NCBI GenBank assembly: GCA_030407505.1
Contig: JASDDH010000020.1
Location: 1 to 37,695, forward strand
DNA length: 37,695 nt
Direction: 5' to 3'
Source of the DNA: Planococcus sp. APC 4015
Lineage (GTDB): Bacteria; Actinomycetota; Actinomycetes; Actinomycetales; Microbacteriaceae
In this document: positions 9,891-17,301 of the stretch, piece by piece
Layout: every line of letters starts with the position of its first letter
Position numbering within the stretch: the stretch's first letter is position 1
Made by a program: the position numbers and the translations under genes
Notes under the pieces: generated by a model
What the model was told of the DNA's origin: nothing
Database searches by the model: none
The model's input: the letters and a program-made list of their open reading frames with translations, nothing else

Positions 9891-9896
9891 GAGGTC

Positions 9897-10841
9897 GTGC
9901 GCCTGGGAGTCCTCGACATCGGTTCCAACACCGTCCACCTGCTCGTCGCCGATGTGCGGCCGGGAGGGCGTCCGCTCGCGACGACGAGCACGCGCACGGT
10001 GCTGCGCCTCATGCGATACATCACCCCCGACGGATCGATCTCCGAAGAGGGCGTCGTCGCCCTCGAGAACGCCGTCAGGGTCGCGCGCGACGTGGCAGCC
10101 ACAGAGAAGGTCGACGAACTGCTCGCGACCGCGACCTCGGCGGTCCGCGAGGCGACGAACGGTCTCGAGGTCATCGCCCGGATCGAGGCGGCGCTCGGCC
10201 AGCCGCTGCAGGTGCTCGGCGGCGAGACCGAGGCGCGCTTCACGTTCCTCGCCGTGCGCCGATGGCTGGGCTGGTCCGCCGGACAGATCCTGCTGTTCGA
10301 CATCGGCGGCGGGTCTCTCGAGATCGCGGCGGGGGCCGATGAGCTTCCGGATGCCGCGGCATCCGTCCCCCTCGGTGCCGGACGCACGACGATCGAGTTC
10401 CTCCCGGTCGACCCGCCCGGAGCAGATGCCATCGATCGACTGCGCGACCACGCCCGCGCGACGATCGCGCCGGTGCTCAGCCGATTCCAGGCCCTCCCCC
10501 GGCCCGACCACGTCGCGGGATCGTCCAAGGCGATCCGGTCGCTGGCGAAGCTCGTCGGCTATCCCGCCCCGGGGTGGTCGGGAAGCGAGCGGATGCTGCT
10601 CCCCCGCGCAGCGCTCGGGTCGTGGATCCCGCGACTGGCGCGGATACCGGCCGAGGCTCGCCAGGAGCTGCCCGGCATCACCGCCGACCGCACGTTCCAG
10701 ATCGTCGCCGCCGCCGTGGTGCTGCACACCGCGATGACCTCGCTCGACGTCGATGAGCTCGAAGTATCGCCCTGGGCGCTGCGGGAGGGCGTGCTGCTGC
10801 GCTACATCGAGTCGCTGTCGTGGAGCGCGCCGAGCGCCTGA
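9897..10841 (+). CDS. ppx: Ppx/GppA family exopolyphosphatase
   Basis: 314 aa ASKHA-fold phosphatase acting on polyphosphate or pppGpp. LGVLDIGSNTVHLLVAD (3-19) is the first phosphate-binding loop, LATATSAVREATNG near 75-88 the middle signature, and LLFDIGGGSLEIAAG near 137-151 the second loop. It ends after the second ASKHA half, so it lacks the C-terminal HD domain of E. coli Ppx/GppA, as in the short mycobacterial and corynebacterial proteins. Start is GTG 9897 with a leaderless promoter. The next gene begins 4 nt after its stop. Whether it prefers polyP or pppGpp cannot be read. Confidence 0.92.
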   Translation: MRLGVLDIGSNTVHLLVADVRPGGRPLATTSTRTVLRLMRYITPDGSISEEGVVALENAVRVARDVAATEKVDELLATATSAVREATNGLEVIARIEAALGQPLQVLGGETEARFTFLAVRRWLGWSAGQILLFDIGGGSLEIAAGADELPDAAASVPLGAGRTTIEFLPVDPPGADAIDRLRDHARATIAPVLSRFQALPRPDHVAGSSKAIRSLAKLVGYPAPGWSGSERMLLPRAALGSWIPRLARIPAEARQELPGITADRTFQIVAAAVVLHTAMTSLDVDELEVSPWALREGVLLRYIESLSWSAPSA

Positions 10842-10845
10842 GCGG

Positions 10846-11769
10846 ATGACCGTCTTCCTCGTCTACACGTTCAAGGACCCCGCCCTGCTCGGGCGCGTGG
10901 TCGACAGGCTCGCGCCGCATCCGGTGATCGTGCACGTGGACCGCAAAGTGGACGAGCGTCCGTTCCGGGATGCCGTCGCCACCGCCGGCAGCCGTGTCGA
11001 GTTCATCGAGGACCGCGTCCTGGTCAACTGGGCGGGCTGGTCCCAGCAGGTCGCGATCAGGCGTCTCGTCGCCCGGGCCCTCGGCCGCGTGCGGGATGAC
11101 GACGAGTACGTCGTGATGCTGTCGGGCTCGGACTATCCGCTGACGTCGGTCGACCGGCTCGATCGGTTCCTCGCCGAACGGCCAGGACACCAGCATCTGC
11201 GGGCGTTCGACATCGCGGAGAGCGGGTCGGACCACTACCGCGCCGAGATGGAGCGCCGGCACTTCCGGGATCTCCCCGTGCTGCGACGCTGGACGCCCAG
11301 GCCGCGCGTGCGACGGCTGCGCAACGCCGTCATCCGCGCGCTCGAGTCCGCCGCCCGGACGCTGCCGCCGCGCACCCCGCCCCGCGGCGTCGTACTCGCC
11401 CACGGCGGGACGCATTTCGCCCTCACCGCCGGGTGCCTGCGGGCGCTCGAGGCCGCAGCGACCCCCGACGTCGTCCGCTACTTCTCGCACGGGGTGTTCT
11501 GCCCCGAAGAGAGCTTCTACCACTCGCTGCTGGCCAGTGGCGTCGGTGAGCGGTGGGGGTGGAGACCGGTGCCGTTCGAGGGTCGCGGCCAGCATCAATA
11601 CGCGAATCTGCACCACATCGAACCCTCGCTCGAGAAGGTGTACCGCGCCGACGACTGGGCCGAGGTGCGCGGCATCGACCGCTTCTTCCTCCGCAAGGTG
11701 CAGTCCGAGCCGAGCGAAGCGCTCCTCGACCTGATCGACGCCGAGCTCCTCGGACGTGATCCGCGCTGA
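10846..11769 (+). CDS. Core-2/I-branching beta-1,6-GlcNAc transferase-like protein (GT14)
   Basis: 307 aa from the ATG at 10846. Resembles the Core-2/I-branching family: FLVYTFKDPALLGRVVDRLAPH at the start, HVDRKVDERPF near 27-37, the VMLSGSDYPLTSVDRLDRFL motif near 89-108 that is the clearest family mark, and FCPEESFYHSLLAS near 219-232 with the likely catalytic acidic residues. No membrane segment or signal, so the enzyme is cytoplasmic. The bacterial members are mostly uncharacterised; a role in cell-wall or exopolysaccharide glycosylation is inference. It sits 4 nt after ppx and ends 5 bp from the convergent glmM stop. Confidence 0.8.
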   Translation: MTVFLVYTFKDPALLGRVVDRLAPHPVIVHVDRKVDERPFRDAVATAGSRVEFIEDRVLVNWAGWSQQVAIRRLVARALGRVRDDDEYVVMLSGSDYPLTSVDRLDRFLAERPGHQHLRAFDIAESGSDHYRAEMERRHFRDLPVLRRWTPRPRVRRLRNAVIRALESAARTLPPRTPPRGVVLAHGGTHFALTAGCLRALEAAATPDVVRYFSHGVFCPEESFYHSLLASGVGERWGWRPVPFEGRGQHQYANLHHIEPSLEKVYRADDWAEVRGIDRFFLRKVQSEPSEALLDLIDAELLGRDPR

Positions 11770-11774
11770 CGCGG

Positions 11775-13130
11775 CTAGAGCGCGAGGCGCTCCCGCACGA
11801 CGTCGACGAGACGATCGGCCACGGACTGGGCCACAGACGCCTCGGTCGCCTCGACCATGACGCGCACCAACTGCTCGGTTCCGGATGCCCGGAGCAGCAC
11901 GCGTCCGGAATCGCCCAGCTCATCCGACGCCGCCGCCACCGCTTCAGCGACGACAGGATCGGACACCCGCGTGCGGTCGACGCCCGTCACGTTGATGAGC
12001 ACCTGCGGGTAGACGGTCATGACCGAAGCGAGCTCGGCGAGCGTCTTCTTCTGACGCGCCATCTCGGCCACGATGTGGAGGCCCGTGAGGAGTCCGTCGC
12101 CGGTGGTGGCGTAATCGCTCATGATCACATGACCGGACTGCTCGCCTCCGAGCGAGAACGATCCCTCGTTCATCCTCTCGAGCACGTAGCGGTCGCCGAC
12201 GGCGGTCTTCTCGACGTGGATGCCGTGATCGGCCATCGCGCGATGGAGACCGAGGTTGCTCATCACCGTCGTCACGAGCGTGTCGTCCTTGAGACGGCCG
12301 CGCTCCTTCATGGCCACGGCGATGATCGCCATGATCTGGTCGCCGTCGACCACTCTGCCCTCGGCATCCACTGCGAGGCATCGGTCGGCGTCGCCGTCAT
12401 GGGCGATGCCGACGTCGGCACCCACGCGCACGACGTGCTCGGCGAGCTGGTCGAGATGCGTCGACCCGACGCCGTCGTTGATGTTCAACCCGTCGGGGTC
12501 GGCACCGATCACGGTCACGCGGGCGCCGGCATCCCGGAACGTCTCGGGTGACACGCCAGACGCGGCCCCGTGCGCGCAGTCCAGCACGACGTGCAGGCCG
12601 TCGAGGCGGTGCGGGAGTGAGCCGAGCAGGTGCACGACGTAGCGATCCTCGGCGTCGGCGAAGCGGCGGATGCGGCCGACCGCCGCGCCCGTGGGCTGCA
12701 GCTTCGGACCCGACATGGCCTCTTCGATGCGTTGCTCGACCACATCGGGGAGCTTGACACCGCCGCGGGCGAAGATCTTGATGCCGTTGTCGGGCGCGGG
12801 GTTGTGCGAGGCCGACACCATGACGCCGAAATCGGCGTCCATGTCGGCGATCAGGTACGCCGTGGCGGGCGTCGGAAGCACGCCGGCGTCGAGCACGTCG
12901 ACACCGGACGACGCCAGACCCGCTTCGACCGCGGCCGAGAGGAACTCCCCCGAGATGCGCGGGTCGCGGGCCACGACGGCGGTGAGCCGCTTGCCCGCGG
13001 CGCGGCGCGCCTCGGCGGTACGGCCCTGGCCCAGGACGACGGCGGTCGCCTGGGCCAGGGTGAGTGCGAGATCGGCGGTGAGGGGGCCGTTGGCCAGCCC
13101 CCGCACGCCGTCCGTGCCGAAAAGCGGCAT
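11775..13130 (-). CDS. glmM: Phosphoglucosamine mutase
   Basis: 451 aa, the usual GlmM length. It converts GlcN-6-P to GlcN-1-P. FGTDGVRG is at 4-11. The phosphoserine loop is VSASHNP with Ser108 as the phosphorylated residue. The metal-binding DGDADR motif is in [15 protein letters not shown], the sugar-specificity loop is [19 protein letters not shown], and [15 protein letters not shown] is the phosphate-binding end. It follows rpsI by 14 nt, the conserved actinobacterial rplM-rpsI-glmM order, so supply of GlcN-1-P is probably tied to ribosomal protein transcription. Confidence 0.98.
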   Translation of the reverse strand: MPLFGTDGVRGLANGPLTADLALTLAQATAVVLGQGRTAEARRAAGKRLTAVVARDPRISGEFLSAAVEAGLASSGVDVLDAGVLPTPATAYLIADMDADFGVMVSASHNPAPDNGIKIFARGGVKLPDVVEQRIEEAMSGPKLQPTGAAVGRIRRFADAEDRYVVHLLGSLPHRLDGLHVVLDCAHGAASGVSPETFRDAGARVTVIGADPDGLNINDGVGSTHLDQLAEHVVRVGADVGIAHDGDADRCLAVDAEGRVVDGDQIMAIIAVAMKERGRLKDDTLVTTVMSNLGLHRAMADHGIHVEKTAVGDRYVLERMNEGSFSLGGEQSGHVIMSDYATTGDGLLTGLHIVAEMARQKKTLAELASVMTVYPQVLINVTGVDRTRVSDPVVAEAVAAASDELGDSGRVLLRASGTEQLVRVMVEATEASVAQSVADRLVDVVRERLAL

Positions 13131-13144
13131 CGGATCGGAGCCGA

Positions 13145-13630
13145 TCAGCGCTTCGAGTACTGAGGCGCCTTGCGGGCCTTCTTGAGTCCGGCCTTCTTGC
13201 GCTCCTTGACGCGGGCGTCACGGGAGAGGAAGCCGGCCTTCTTCAGGGTCGGGCGGTTGTTCTCCTCGTCGATGCCGTTCAGCGAACGGGCGATGCCGAG
13301 GCGCAGCGCGCCGGCCTGACCCGAGGGGCCACCACCCGAGATGCGGGCGATGACGTCGTAGGCGTCGGTGAGGTTGAGGACGGTGAAGGGGTCCTTCACG
13401 AGCTGCTGGTGCAGCTTGTTCGGGAAGTAGTCCTCGAACGTGCGTCCGTTGACGGTGATGACGCCGGTGCCGGGGACGATGCGCACGCGGGCGATGGCCT
13501 GCTTGCGGCGTCCGACCGCTGCGCCGGGAACCGAGAGCACGGGGCGCTCGGCGACGGCGGCTGCCGCGGTCTGGTCGGCCGGGGTCTCGGTCGAGTAGTT
13601 GGTGGGGGTCGTTTCTTCGATGTTCGCCAC
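13145..13630 (-). CDS. rpsI: 30S ribosomal protein S9
   Basis: 161 aa from GTG 13630. The first about 35 residues form an acidic, Ala/Thr-rich extension; the conserved body begins at [17 protein letters not shown], continues with NGRTFEDYF and [20 protein letters not shown], and ends in the lysine-rich [12 protein letters not shown] tail that reaches the decoding centre. AAGGA lies 7 nt before the GTG and supports this start; the longer upstream frame is only rplM shadow. 29 bp separate it from rplM. Confidence 0.97.
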   Translation of the reverse strand: MANIEETTPTNYSTETPADQTAAAAVAERPVLSVPGAAVGRRKQAIARVRIVPGTGVITVNGRTFEDYFPNKLHQQLVKDPFTVLNLTDAYDVIARISGGGPSGQAGALRLGIARSLNGIDEENNRPTLKKAGFLSRDARVKERKKAGLKKARKAPQYSKR

Positions 13631-13659
13631 GAAAGTGTCCTTAAATCTTGAAGCGGCGC

Positions 13660-14106
13660 TTACTGGGCGACCTGGTCGAGGATGAAGGTCTTCGGCTGCT
13701 GAGCGCCGTGGGGGTGCTCGGCACCGCGGTAGACCTTCAGCTTGGTGAGCTGCTGAGCGCCGATGCTGTTCTTCGGCAGCATTCCTCGGACGGCCTTCTC
13801 GACGGCCCGCTCGGGGTTCTTCGAGAGCAGCTCGTCGTAGGTGACCGACTTGAGGCCGCCCGGGTAGCCGGAGTGGCGGTAGGCCTTCTTCTGCGTGAGC
13901 TTCTGACCCGTCAGCGCCACCTTGTCGGCGTTGATGATGATCACGAAGTCGCCCATGTCCATGTGGTTGGCGAAGGTGGGCTTGTGCTTGCCGCGGAGGA
14001 GAGCCGCCGCGTGGCTCGCGAGCCGGCCGAGGACGACGTCGGTGGCGTCGATGACCAGCCACTCGCGCTGAGCTTCGCCAGCCTTGGGGGTGTAAGTGCG
14101 CGTCAC
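13660..14106 (-). CDS. rplM: 50S ribosomal protein L13
   Basis: 148 aa from GTG 14106, matching the usual L13 length. [40 protein letters not shown] and [12 protein letters not shown] are the L13 signatures. The frame stays open to 14304, but that stretch carries no L13 sequence and includes a hairpin repeat, so it is leader rather than protein. First gene of rplM-rpsI-glmM. A -35/-10 pair at 14265-14293 predicts a leader of about 150 nt. Confidence 0.97.
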   Translation of the reverse strand: MTRTYTPKAGEAQREWLVIDATDVVLGRLASHAAALLRGKHKPTFANHMDMGDFVIIINADKVALTGQKLTQKKAYRHSGYPGGLKSVTYDELLSKNPERAVEKAVRGMLPKNSIGAQQLTKLKVYRGAEHPHGAQQPKTFILDQVAQ

Positions 14107-14168
14107 AGTAGTGCTGCTTTCTTGAATCGAACGGAGATGTTCGTGAATCCCACTCCGGGGTGGTTCTC

Positions 14169-14198
14169 GCATCTCGCTCATCGAGCTTGTCGAGATGC
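14169..14198 (-). repeat. Hairpin-forming dispersed repeat in the rplM leader
   Basis: Arms GCATCTCG (14169-14176) and CGAGATGC (14191-14198) enclose a 14-nt centre. Read on the minus strand the core TCGACAAGCTCGATGAGC resembles TCGACAGGCTCAGCAACC in the tsaD repeat, consistent with one repeat family (pattern TCGACARGCTCR). It would lie within the rplM transcript leader. Confidence 0.55.
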
Positions 14199-14264
14199 GG
14201 AACACGCCAGTGGAGGGCTCACGTTCGCAGTGCGATGCCAGCAGGGCACACGCACCAAAGGTCC

Positions 14265-14293
14265 ACCTTACGGCATCCGCGGGCTGCGCCCAA
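14265..14293 (-). promoter_or_regulatory. Promoter of the rplM-rpsI-glmM operon
   Basis: On the minus strand, TTGGGC (14293-14288) and TAAGGT (14270-14265) are separated by exactly 17 nt. Transcription would start near 14258, giving a leader of about 150 nt before the rplM GTG. Confidence 0.5.
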
Positions 14294-14311
14294 ACCCGGA
14301 GCACGGTCGGA

Positions 14312-14341
14312 TTGACACCCGTCTCCCGTCGGGGATAGCGT
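14312..14341 (+). promoter_or_regulatory. Strong promoter for the 14349 membrane protein gene
   Basis: TTGACA (14312-14317) and TAGCGT (14336-14341) are 18 nt apart. The -10 ends 7 nt before the ATG at 14349, so the transcript should be leaderless. This is the only full-consensus -35 noticed in the window. Confidence 0.6.
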
Positions 14342-14348
14342 CCGGCGC

Positions 14349-15188
14349 ATGCACCGCGCCGAGTCGTCCACGTCGCTCGAGCGCACCTACCGCTACCTGC
14401 GCATCGGCATCGCCGGTGTCGCCGTCGTGATCTTCATCGCCGTCGCCATCGCCTCGGCGCAGGTGGGGTGGCTCATGTCGGTGAGCGACTACTACTTCAC
14501 CCCGGCGCGCGACGCCTTCGTCGGTGCGCTGATCGCGGCATCCCTCGCCCTGCTCGCCCTGTCGGGACGGGGTCTCGAACGCGGTCTGCTCGACGCCGCC
14601 GCGCTCTTCGCGCCGCTCATCGCGCTCGTGCCCACCACCCTCGCCCCCGGCGCGGTGCCCGGCGTCGAGGTGACCTGCGCCTTCCGATGCTTCCCTCCCG
14701 AATACGAAGCGGATGCCGCCAACGGGGTGCTCACCTATCTCGCGGTCGGGGCGGTCATCGTCGCCGTGACGCTGCTGCTCGTCGCGCTCCGCCAGGTGTC
14801 GTTCGCGGCGGTCGGGCTGTCGCTCGCCCTGGCTGCGTCCGTGCTCGTCGCGGTCGCCCTGACGTGGTTCCTCGCCCGCGACGCCTTCCTCGCACAGGGG
14901 CATTTCGTCGCCACGATCGGATTCTTCGCGCTGTTCGCCGCGGTCGCCGTCCTGGCGGCCTTCCCCCGAGGGCGCGACGCCCCGCCGACGGTGTACCGGG
15001 TGCTGTACACGGTCATCGCCGCGCTCCTGGTCGTCGTGCTCGTCGCGTACGGCGTGCTCAGCGCCGTCGGTGACGACGGCATCCCGACGGTGCTGATCGT
15101 CGAGTCCGGTGCGCTCGTGCTCTTCAGCGCCTTCTGGGTCGTGCAGGGCGTGGAGAAATGGGATGCCGTCGACCCCGCGGTGCGGTGA
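14349..15188 (+). CDS. Polytopic membrane protein of unknown function
   Basis: 279 aa with about seven or eight hydrophobic helices, for example [20 protein letters not shown] near the N-terminus, then [45 protein letters not shown] and the last near 245-265. An extracytoplasmic-looking loop [19 protein letters not shown] follows the first helix; this SxSxYYxTPxRDxFVGAL pattern recurs in uncharacterised bacterial membrane proteins. Two cysteines in [11 protein letters not shown] could form a disulfide. No catalytic motif is recognised. ATG 14349 is the first or second nucleotide of the predicted transcript. It lies upstream of the exopolysaccharide genes in the same direction, with 52 bp and a new promoter between. 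Confidence 0.7.
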   Translation: MHRAESSTSLERTYRYLRIGIAGVAVVIFIAVAIASAQVGWLMSVSDYYFTPARDAFVGALIAASLALLALSGRGLERGLLDAAALFAPLIALVPTTLAPGAVPGVEVTCAFRCFPPEYEADAANGVLTYLAVGAVIVAVTLLLVALRQVSFAAVGLSLALAASVLVAVALTWFLARDAFLAQGHFVATIGFFALFAAVAVLAAFPRGRDAPPTVYRVLYTVIAALLVVVLVAYGVLSAVGDDGIPTVLIVESGALVLFSAFWVVQGVEKWDAVDPAVR

Positions 15189-15196
15189 GGCCGAGG

Positions 15197-15202
15197 TAGG
15201 CT
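15197..15202 (+). promoter_or_regulatory. -10 box upstream of the tyrosine phosphatase gene
   Basis: TAGGCT fits TANNNT and would start a leader of about 32 nt that carries GGAGG at 15232-15236, 4 nt before the GTG at 15241. No obvious -35. Confidence 0.4.
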
Positions 15203-15240
15203 CGCCCTCCGGCCGCCGCCGGCCGAGGTTCGGAGGATCC

Positions 15241-15828
15241 GTGTCACGCGTGCTGATGGTGTGCACGGGCAACATCTGCCGTTCTCCGCTGGCCGCTCTG
15301 CTGCTGCGCGAGAGGCTCGGCGACGAGCTGGTGGGCGTTGCGAGCGCCGGCACCCGCACGGGTCAGGGATTCGCGATGACGCGGAAGGCCGCTCGGTCCG
15401 CCCTGGCGCTCGGCGTCGACGCGGCAGCCGTGGCGGGCCACCGCTCGACCCCGTTGACCACGACGATGCTCGACGAGCAAGACCTCGTGCTGACCATGAC
15501 ACGCGCACACCGCCGGGCGGTCGTGAGTCTCGCGCCACGGGCCGTGTCCTCCACCTTCACCCTGCGCGAATTTGCCCGGCTCGCCGCCGCGATCGACCAC
15601 GACTCCAGGGCCCAGGTCGACGAAGCCGACCCGCGCGGGCGCCTGCGCGCCCTGCTGCTGCGTGCGCAGTCCAGCAGAGGGTCGCTCCCGTTCCCCTCAG
15701 CCCCAGATCTCGACGACATCGCCGATCCGTATCGGCGTTCGGCCGAGGCGTACGCGCGGGCCGCCGAGCAGATCGAGCCCGCGGTCGACGTGGTCGCCCG
15801 CGTGATCCGCCTCGCACACGTTGGGTAG
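15241..15828 (+). CDS. Low-molecular-weight protein tyrosine phosphatase
   Basis: 195 aa. Catalytic loop CTGNICRS (Cys8 to Ser15) is the C(X)5R(S/T) signature, near the N-terminus as in LMW-PTPs; the general acid is Asp162 in the DIADPYRRS loop. The segment between about 100 and 155 is longer than in the minimal 150-aa enzymes. GGAGG 4 nt before the GTG sets the start; the longer frame upstream is a shadow of the previous gene. Placed just before the BY-kinase gene, it matches the Wzb-Wzc logic in which the phosphatase resets the kinase's tyrosine tail, but this pairing is inferred from position. Confidence 0.9.
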   Translation: MSRVLMVCTGNICRSPLAALLLRERLGDELVGVASAGTRTGQGFAMTRKAARSALALGVDAAAVAGHRSTPLTTTMLDEQDLVLTMTRAHRRAVVSLAPRAVSSTFTLREFARLAAAIDHDSRAQVDEADPRGRLRALLLRAQSSRGSLPFPSAPDLDDIADPYRRSAEAYARAAEQIEPAVDVVARVIRLAHVG

Positions 15829-15831
15829 GGT
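15826..15831 (+). promoter_or_regulatory. Possible -10 box for the BY-kinase gene
   Basis: TAGGGT overlaps the stop codon of the phosphatase gene. It would give a leader of about 60 nt to the GTG at 15898. Weak, because no -35 is visible; readthrough from the phosphatase promoter is equally likely. Confidence 0.3.
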
Positions 15832-15897
15832 GGCACCAAGTAGGCGCCCTTTGCGTCACACGCCGTGCCGTCGCGACGGGAACACCAGAAGGAAATC

Positions 15898-17301
15898 GTG
15901 GAGCTGAGCGACTACATCCGCACACTGCGCAAGAACTGGCTGCTGATCGTCGCCGTCATCCTGGTGTGCGTCGGAGCCGCGGCCGCGTGGTCACTCACCC
16001 GCACGCCCCAGTACGAGTCCACGAGCAAGGTCTTCGTTTCGGCGCAGGGCGGCACGTCGATCAACGACCTTCAACAGGGCTCGACCTTCACCCAGGCCCG
16101 AGTCTCGGCGTACGTCGATCTGGTCTCCACCCCCACCGTGCTCGATCCGGTCATCGAATTCTTCGACATCGACACCACGGCAGCCGAACTCGACAAACAG
16201 GTCCGCGCGGCGTCGCCGCCCGACACCCCGATCATCTCGATCACCGCGACCGATCCGGATCCGCAGGTGGCCGCCGAGCTCGCGAACGCGATCGCCGCCA
16301 GCCTCTCGGCCACCGTGGTCGATCTCGAGACGCTTCCGAGCACCGGCAGCAGTCCCGTGAAACTCACGGTCGTCGCAGATGCCCTCCCAGCCGACGCGCC
16401 CGCGACGCCGAACGTGCCGCTCAACCTCGCGCTCGCGGCGGTGCTCGGACTCGCCGTGGGTGTCGGGGCGGGCGTGTTGCGCACCGCGCTCGACACACGC
16501 GTGCGCACGCCGAAAGACATCACCGAGGTCACCGACCGGCCGATCATCGGCGCCATCCCGTTCGATCCGAACGCCAAGCGCGTGCCGATCATCCTCCATG
16601 CCGATCCTCGCGACCAGCGCAGCGAGGCCTTCCGCGCCCTCCGCACGAACCTCCAGTTCCTGGACATGGAGGGCGGCCACAGCTTCGTGGTGACCTCGAG
16701 CCTCCCGGGTGAAGGCAAGACGACGACCGCAGTCAACCTCGCGATCGCTCTTGCCGATGCCGGGAAACGGGTCGTGCTGATCGACGCCGACCTCCGCAAG
16801 CCCAAGGTGGCCGAGTACCTGCAGATCGAGGGCGGCGCCGGCCTTACCGACGTGCTGATCGGCCGCGTCGGGATCGACGATGTCCTGCTGCCCTGGGGGG
16901 GCCGGTCGCTGCGCGTCCTGCCCGCGGGCAGCGTGCCGCCCAATCCGAGCGAGCTGCTCGGCTCGGCGCAGATGCATGCGCTCATGACGAGAGTCACCAC
17001 CGAAGCCGACATTGTCATCCTCGACGCGCCGCCCCTGCTTCCGGTGACGGATGCCGCCGTGATCGCCGCTCGCACGACCGGGGTGATCGTCGCCGTCGCG
17101 GCGGGGACCACCACGCGTCATCAGCTGCGCAGCACCGTGGACATCCTGAACGGAGTCGACGTGCGGATCTCTGGGATCCTCATGACGATGGTGCCCACTC
17201 GCGGCGCCGATGCGTACGGCTACGGACTCGGGTACGGCTACGGTCCCGATCAGCAGCCGTCTGGGAAGGTCAGCCGGCGGCGCTCGCGCCGACGGGACTG
17301 A
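15898..17301 (+). CDS. Wzz-type chain-length regulator fused to BY-kinase (polysaccharide tyrosine autokinase)
   Basis: 467 aa. The N-terminal Wzz part has TM1 at about 14-33 and TM2 at about 174-196 with the extracytoplasmic chain-length domain between. The cytoplasmic kinase domain has Walker A SSLPGEGKT (Lys274), Walker A' VVLIDAD (292-298) and Walker B VILDAPP (373-379). The tail AYGYGLGYGYG holds Tyr440, 442, 446 and 448, the expected autophosphorylation cluster. GTG 15898 with AAGGA 4 nt upstream is preferred to GTG 15865, which would add 11 polar residues. It should control polymer length and export with the Wzx and polymerase of this cluster. Its last 32 bp overlap the convergent polymerase gene. 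Confidence 0.94.
   Translation: MELSDYIRTLRKNWLLIVAVILVCVGAAAAWSLTRTPQYESTSKVFVSAQGGTSINDLQQGSTFTQARVSAYVDLVSTPTVLDPVIEFFDIDTTAAELDKQVRAASPPDTPIISITATDPDPQVAAELANAIAASLSATVVDLETLPSTGSSPVKLTVVADALPADAPATPNVPLNLALAAVLGLAVGVGAGVLRTALDTRVRTPKDITEVTDRPIIGAIPFDPNAKRVPIILHADPRDQRSEAFRALRTNLQFLDMEGGHSFVVTSSLPGEGKTTTAVNLAIALADAGKRVVLIDADLRKPKVAEYLQIEGGAGLTDVLIGRVGIDDVLLPWGGRSLRVLPAGSVPPNPSELLGSAQMHALMTRVTTEADIVILDAPPLLPVTDAAVIAARTTGVIVAVAAGTTTRHQLRSTVDILNGVDVRISGILMTMVPTRGADAYGYGLGYGYGPDQQPSGKVSRRRSRRRD

Noticed and set aside
14107..14304. N-terminal extension of ribosomal protein L13
   Set aside because: The frame is open but carries no L13 sequence and contains the predicted promoter box and a repeat hairpin; GTG 14106 gives normal length.
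15865..15897. Upstream GTG start for the BY-kinase
   Set aside because: It adds 11 polar residues without family support, while AAGGA stands 4 nt before GTG 15898.
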